DNA from: Minisyncoccus sp041663305
GTDB taxonomy: Bacteria > Patescibacteriota > Minisyncoccia > Minisyncoccales > Minisyncoccaceae
Assembly (NCBI GenBank): GCA_041663305.1
Contig: JBAYMT010000013.1
Span: forward strand, 1 to 15,011
Direction of reading: 5' to 3'
Length of the DNA: 15,011 bases
Made by a program: the position numbers and the translations under genes. This document shows positions 12,360 to 15,011 of the stretch, piece by piece; position 1 is the first letter of the stretch, and every line of letters starts with the position of its first letter. The notes beneath the pieces were generated by a model. It was not told the DNA's origin. It ran no database searches and saw only the letters and a program-made list of their open reading frames with translations.

Positions 12360-14459
12360 ATGAAAAAGGTATTTCTAGCTTTTGCTGTAACGCTTTTGTC
12401 GTTTTTTTGTATTGGTAATGCATATGCACTAGAAAAAACGATTAAAGTCGTCTCTCCAAACGGAGCCGAAACTTATTATATAGGAACCACGAATAAGATT
12501 AAATGGACCACCTTAGGAGGGATTGATATGGTGAATATATTTTTAGAGTCGGAAAACGGTAGTAGTGCAACCATTGCAACAAATGTTGCCGCCTCTCAAA
12601 ATAGTTATGATTGGAAAATAAATGCCAACAGTCTATCTGGTAAATATAAAATAATGATTGTAGATTCATTAACAGGTAACTCAACTGGATCGACCATGGT
12701 AATTGTTGATAAAAGTGATAATTACTTCAATATTGCTGTGCCGTCCATCCAAGTGCTGTCACCCAACGGAGGAGAAACGCTTACTATCGGAAAGACGCAT
12801 AACATCAAATGGAAAGCTAAAGGCATCGATAAGATTGATATAGGTTTGAATGTAGGAAATGCAACCATAGTTCTTGCCAAAAACATTCCAGCAAAAAACG
12901 GCTCATTTATTTGGAGAATCGAAAATAACGCCGATTTTCTAAATGGAAAAAGAATCTTTATCATGGATTCAGCCAATGCAGTTATCGAGAATAAAATCAC
13001 AAATGATGAAAGTGATAAAGACTTTACAATAGTAAGACCTGCAGGAAAAATCAAAGTTATTTCACCTAACGGAGGCGAAACTTTTACATTTGGAAAAACT
13101 CATAGCATCAAATGGAATTCAACAGGAATAGATAAAGTAGATATCAATTTGGAATTTGAAACAGGCGGTGGAATTAATATTGCTAGTAATTTATCAGCTT
13201 CTCTTGGTAATTATAGCTGGCTAGTTAATACGGTTGGGGCCACCGCCAAACACAAAATAATAATCAGTGAGTCAATCCCAGCGGGAACAGCCGCTTCAAA
13301 CGTTTATGACAAAAGTGATAGTTTTTTCAAAATAGTGTCGCCATCTCTGCAAGTATTATCGCCCAACGGAGGTGAAACTCTTATCGCAGGCAAAACATAT
13401 AAAGTTAAATGGAGTTCAACAGGAATTGATAAGATAAATATCAGTCTACAATGTGATGTGGGCGGTTTTAATGGTATAGACATTGCTAGCAAGGTTAAAG
13501 CTTCATTAGGTAGCTACACATGGAAAGTCAATACAGATTCGCTTGCTTCTTGCAAGGTGAAAATTTCAGATCCAGACAATGTTAATAATTCAGACATAAG
13601 CGATAATTCTTTTAATATTATTAGAAGTTCCATAAAAATAACCTCGCCAAATGGGGGAGAAACTTTAACTGTTGGAAACACGTATGATATCAAATGGATT
13701 TCGGCAGGAGTTGAAAAAGTAAACATTACCCTGCAATACAAAGATGGTAATATTGCCGGAAGCACTACTATAGCCAAAAATATTTCGGCAGCTTCTTCCA
13801 ATGTATATAGCTGGAAAGTCAAAGGAATAAAAACATACAAAAACTATAAGATAATGGTTTCTGATTCAAACAAATCAAGCACCAATGACACAAGCGACGA
13901 TTATTTTAGTATAGTTAGCTCCAGTACCGCTAAGACAATAAAAGTTATTTTACCCAACGGAGGTGAAAATCTTGTTATCGGAAACACATATGACATCAGA
14001 TGGAGCTCAACAGGAGTTGATAAGGTAAATATTTCTCTACAATGTATAACAGACGGTAATGTCGCCAAAATAATAAGCATCGCCAATAACGTTAGTGCTT
14101 CAATAAGCAGTTATGCTTGGGCGATTAACAATATCGATCCGCTTACCAAGTGTACAATAAGAGTTCTAGATGCAAGTGGTGCTGATGTTGGAGACGCAAG
14201 CGATGATTATTTCAACATCCTAAAAATAACCACTGCTATCAATGGTGCTTGTGGCAGCGCAAACGACACCAAAGTCTCAGTATATCCTACATCGGGATTA
14301 TGCAGCTCGGGAATTATCTGCTCGATTGAAAGCTTGAACAATTGCAATGCCGAAGGTTTAAGGCATATCATATCGGGATTTTTGGCCAATAGAATTAATT
14401 GGACCTGCATGGGTATAAATAGCGGAACAGACGCTAAGTGCGCAGCAGTAAAAGGATAA
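12360..14459 (+). CDS. Secreted surface protein with six PNGGE-type beta-sandwich repeats
   Basis: The product has 699 residues. A signal peptide occupies about residues 1-24 (MKKVFLAFAVTLLSFFCIGN, cleavage near AYA). Six tandem repeats of 95-102 residues begin near 28, 130, 231, 330, 425 and 527; each opens with a strand plus SPNGGET and a Gly turn, then KIKW and a G(I/V)DK-V/I-NI-L strand, and ends near DSDDYF. This matches what I know as the Kre9/KNH-like Ser-Thr-rich repeat family, common in secreted bacterial proteins. The last 70 residues form a separate Cys-rich domain (GACGSAND, GLCSSGIICS, then WTCMGINSGTDAKCAA). No sortase motif, lipobox or C-terminal membrane helix is visible, so attachment is unclear. 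A role in adhesion or envelope structure is inferred. Confidence 0.85.
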   Translation: MKKVFLAFAVTLLSFFCIGNAYALEKTIKVVSPNGAETYYIGTTNKIKWTTLGGIDMVNIFLESENGSSATIATNVAASQNSYDWKINANSLSGKYKIMIVDSLTGNSTGSTMVIVDKSDNYFNIAVPSIQVLSPNGGETLTIGKTHNIKWKAKGIDKIDIGLNVGNATIVLAKNIPAKNGSFIWRIENNADFLNGKRIFIMDSANAVIENKITNDESDKDFTIVRPAGKIKVISPNGGETFTFGKTHSIKWNSTGIDKVDINLEFETGGGINIASNLSASLGNYSWLVNTVGATAKHKIIISESIPAGTAASNVYDKSDSFFKIVSPSLQVLSPNGGETLIAGKTYKVKWSSTGIDKINISLQCDVGGFNGIDIASKVKASLGSYTWKVNTDSLASCKVKISDPDNVNNSDISDNSFNIIRSSIKITSPNGGETLTVGNTYDIKWISAGVEKVNITLQYKDGNIAGSTTIAKNISAASSNVYSWKVKGIKTYKNYKIMVSDSNKSSTNDTSDDYFSIVSSSTAKTIKVILPNGGENLVIGNTYDIRWSSTGVDKVNISLQCITDGNVAKIISIANNVSASISSYAWAINNIDPLTKCTIRVLDASGADVGDASDDYFNILKITTAINGACGSANDTKVSVYPTSGLCSSGIICSIESLNNCNAEGLRHIISGFLANRINWTCMGINSGTDAKCAAVKG

Positions 14460-14468
14460 TAAAAAACG

Positions 14469-14495
14469 AAACACGCTTCCCTAAGCGTGTTTTTT
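14469..14495 (+). terminator. Strong rho-independent terminator
   Basis: A perfect 10-bp stem (14469-14478 with 14483-14492, core ACACGCTT/AAGCGTGT) with a CCCT loop and a T-run to 14495, starting 10 bp after the stop of the repeat protein. The A-run on its left side could let it work in both directions. Confidence 0.9.
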
Positions 14496-14524
14496 GTTAT
14501 TTCAGTACACTACATTTATTATAT

Positions 14525-14562
14525 AAAAAAATGGCGCTTATATTTATTATGCAGGCGCCATT
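14525..14562 (-). terminator. Rho-independent terminator of the convergent PKD-like gene
   Basis: Read on the minus strand, AATGGCGC (14555-14562) pairs with GCGCCATT (14530-14537) over 8 bp, followed by a T-run (A-run at 14525-14531 on the plus strand). The 17-nt loop contains the stop codon of the minus-strand gene. Confidence 0.75.
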
Positions 14563-15011
14563 ATTGGGGAACCTCCTACAATACTATGTATAGGAGTTTT
14601 AATTTGTGGTAGTTGTCTACCAGATACTAAGGTGTTCGAAATTTCTATATTATTCGCATTTTTTCCAGTATTACTGGAACTTTGGTTTGCAGATGAATCT
14701 GTGCTTGAGCACATGCCATCTCCTATTGGATTGACTTGGACATTCAAGGTTTTTATAACCTCTCCGCCCTTATTATCGCTGACTCGCACACTTACGGTCA
14801 TGTGCTGTACCGAACAAATATGATTCGGTGACGTAACCGTCACATTTAACCCCGAAGGGTCAATCGTGATCGCACCCTCACTTCGTTCCCAGAAATAATA
14901 TAAAGTATCTCCATCTGGATCGGAAGCGGTAACACTGGCGTATATAAGGTCGCCAGAATTGACCACGGTTGTGCCAGTAATTATAACTACTGGTGGATTA
15001 TTTGTCGGCGT
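14547..15011 (-). CDS. PKD/Ig-like domain protein, 3' end (5' truncated by window edge)
   Basis: The minus-strand frame is open through the right edge; a GTG at 14966 is only an internal codon, since upstream codons (TPTNNPPVVIITGTTVV) continue the domain. The 154 visible residues contain one PKD/cadherin-like beta sandwich: NNPPVV opening, then SASDPDGDTLYYFWE-type core (here ASVTASDPDGDTLYYFWERS), a Cys pair candidate (HICSV ... GDGMCSS) and the closing strands VSVRVSDNKGGEVIKTLNVQ. After it comes a Ser/Asn-rich linker and a short Pro-containing tail ending SPIMAPA. No C-terminal anchor is seen. Such domains occur in extracellular and surface proteins; it converges on the PNGGE-repeat gene, so this end of the window looks like a surface-protein locus. 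Confidence 0.8.
   Translation of the reverse strand, partial: TPTNNPPVVIITGTTVVNSGDLIYASVTASDPDGDTLYYFWERSEGAITIDPSGLNVTVTSPNHICSVQHMTVSVRVSDNKGGEVIKTLNVQVNPIGDGMCSSTDSSANQSSSNTGKNANNIEISNTLVSGRQLPQIKTPIHSIVGGSPIMAPA

Noticed and set aside
14632..14823. 63-codon plus-strand ORF
   Set aside because: It is the reverse-frame shadow of the PKD-like gene, which has clear domain structure on the minus strand and its own terminator.
1..15011. Alternative genetic code (TGA as glycine)
   Set aside because: TGA terminates the gene at 2053 and no core gene contains in-frame TGA codons.

Overview
The window most likely comes from a low-GC, reduced-genome bacterium of the Candidate Phyla Radiation (Patescibacteria), with a Parcubacteria-like flavour. 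This is an inference. It rests on a short alanyl-tRNA synthetase without its C-terminal domain, an RNA polymerase alpha subunit without a C-terminal domain, ribosomal proteins with charged tails, a prepilin gene beside large secreted repeat proteins, few Shine-Dalgarno sites, and a membrane-anchored Baseplate-J-like protein. TGA is used as a normal stop (the gene ending at 2053), which argues against the recoded Absconditabacteria/Gracilibacteria.

Region 1 (1-2554) is accessory. It holds the 3' end of a TPR-like gene with higher GC than its neighbours, then a repeat-rich tract. In that tract lies a very well-formed transcription unit: an extended -10 promoter at 941-969, a strongly structured RNA with three GNRA-capped hairpins and a possible pseudoknot, and a rho-independent terminator ending near 1190. 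I do not recognise the RNA family. A DUF4145-like gene (1391-2053) follows, flanked on both sides by palindromic repeats. The 500 bp after it are a modular array of hairpin repeats, and its two full copies show compensatory base changes.

Region 2 (2500-10090) is core information processing. alaS and a membrane-anchored Baseplate-J-like gene form one probable transcription unit. A second promoter (5739-5767) precedes a long same-strand cluster: infA, rpmJ, rpsM, rpsK, rpsD, rpoA, rplQ, rplM, rpsI, closed by a terminator at 10061-10083. This is the end of the conserved alpha/L17 ribosomal operon joined to the L13-S9 pair. Notable departures are the charged tail replacing the alpha-CTD, a roughly 110-residue N-terminal extension on S9, and a short L13.

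Region 3 (10100-15011) is envelope and surface related. It has a small secreted protein with a hairpin beside its ribosome binding site, small unrecognised ORFs, a two-helix membrane protein, a prepilin with a beta-rich C-terminal domain expressed from a probably leaderless promoter, a 699-residue secreted protein with six PNGGE-type beta-sandwich repeats, and, convergent to it, the 3' part of a PKD/Ig-like protein. Two terminators, one for each strand, separate the last two genes. The pilin and the two repeat proteins probably serve attachment to surfaces or host cells.
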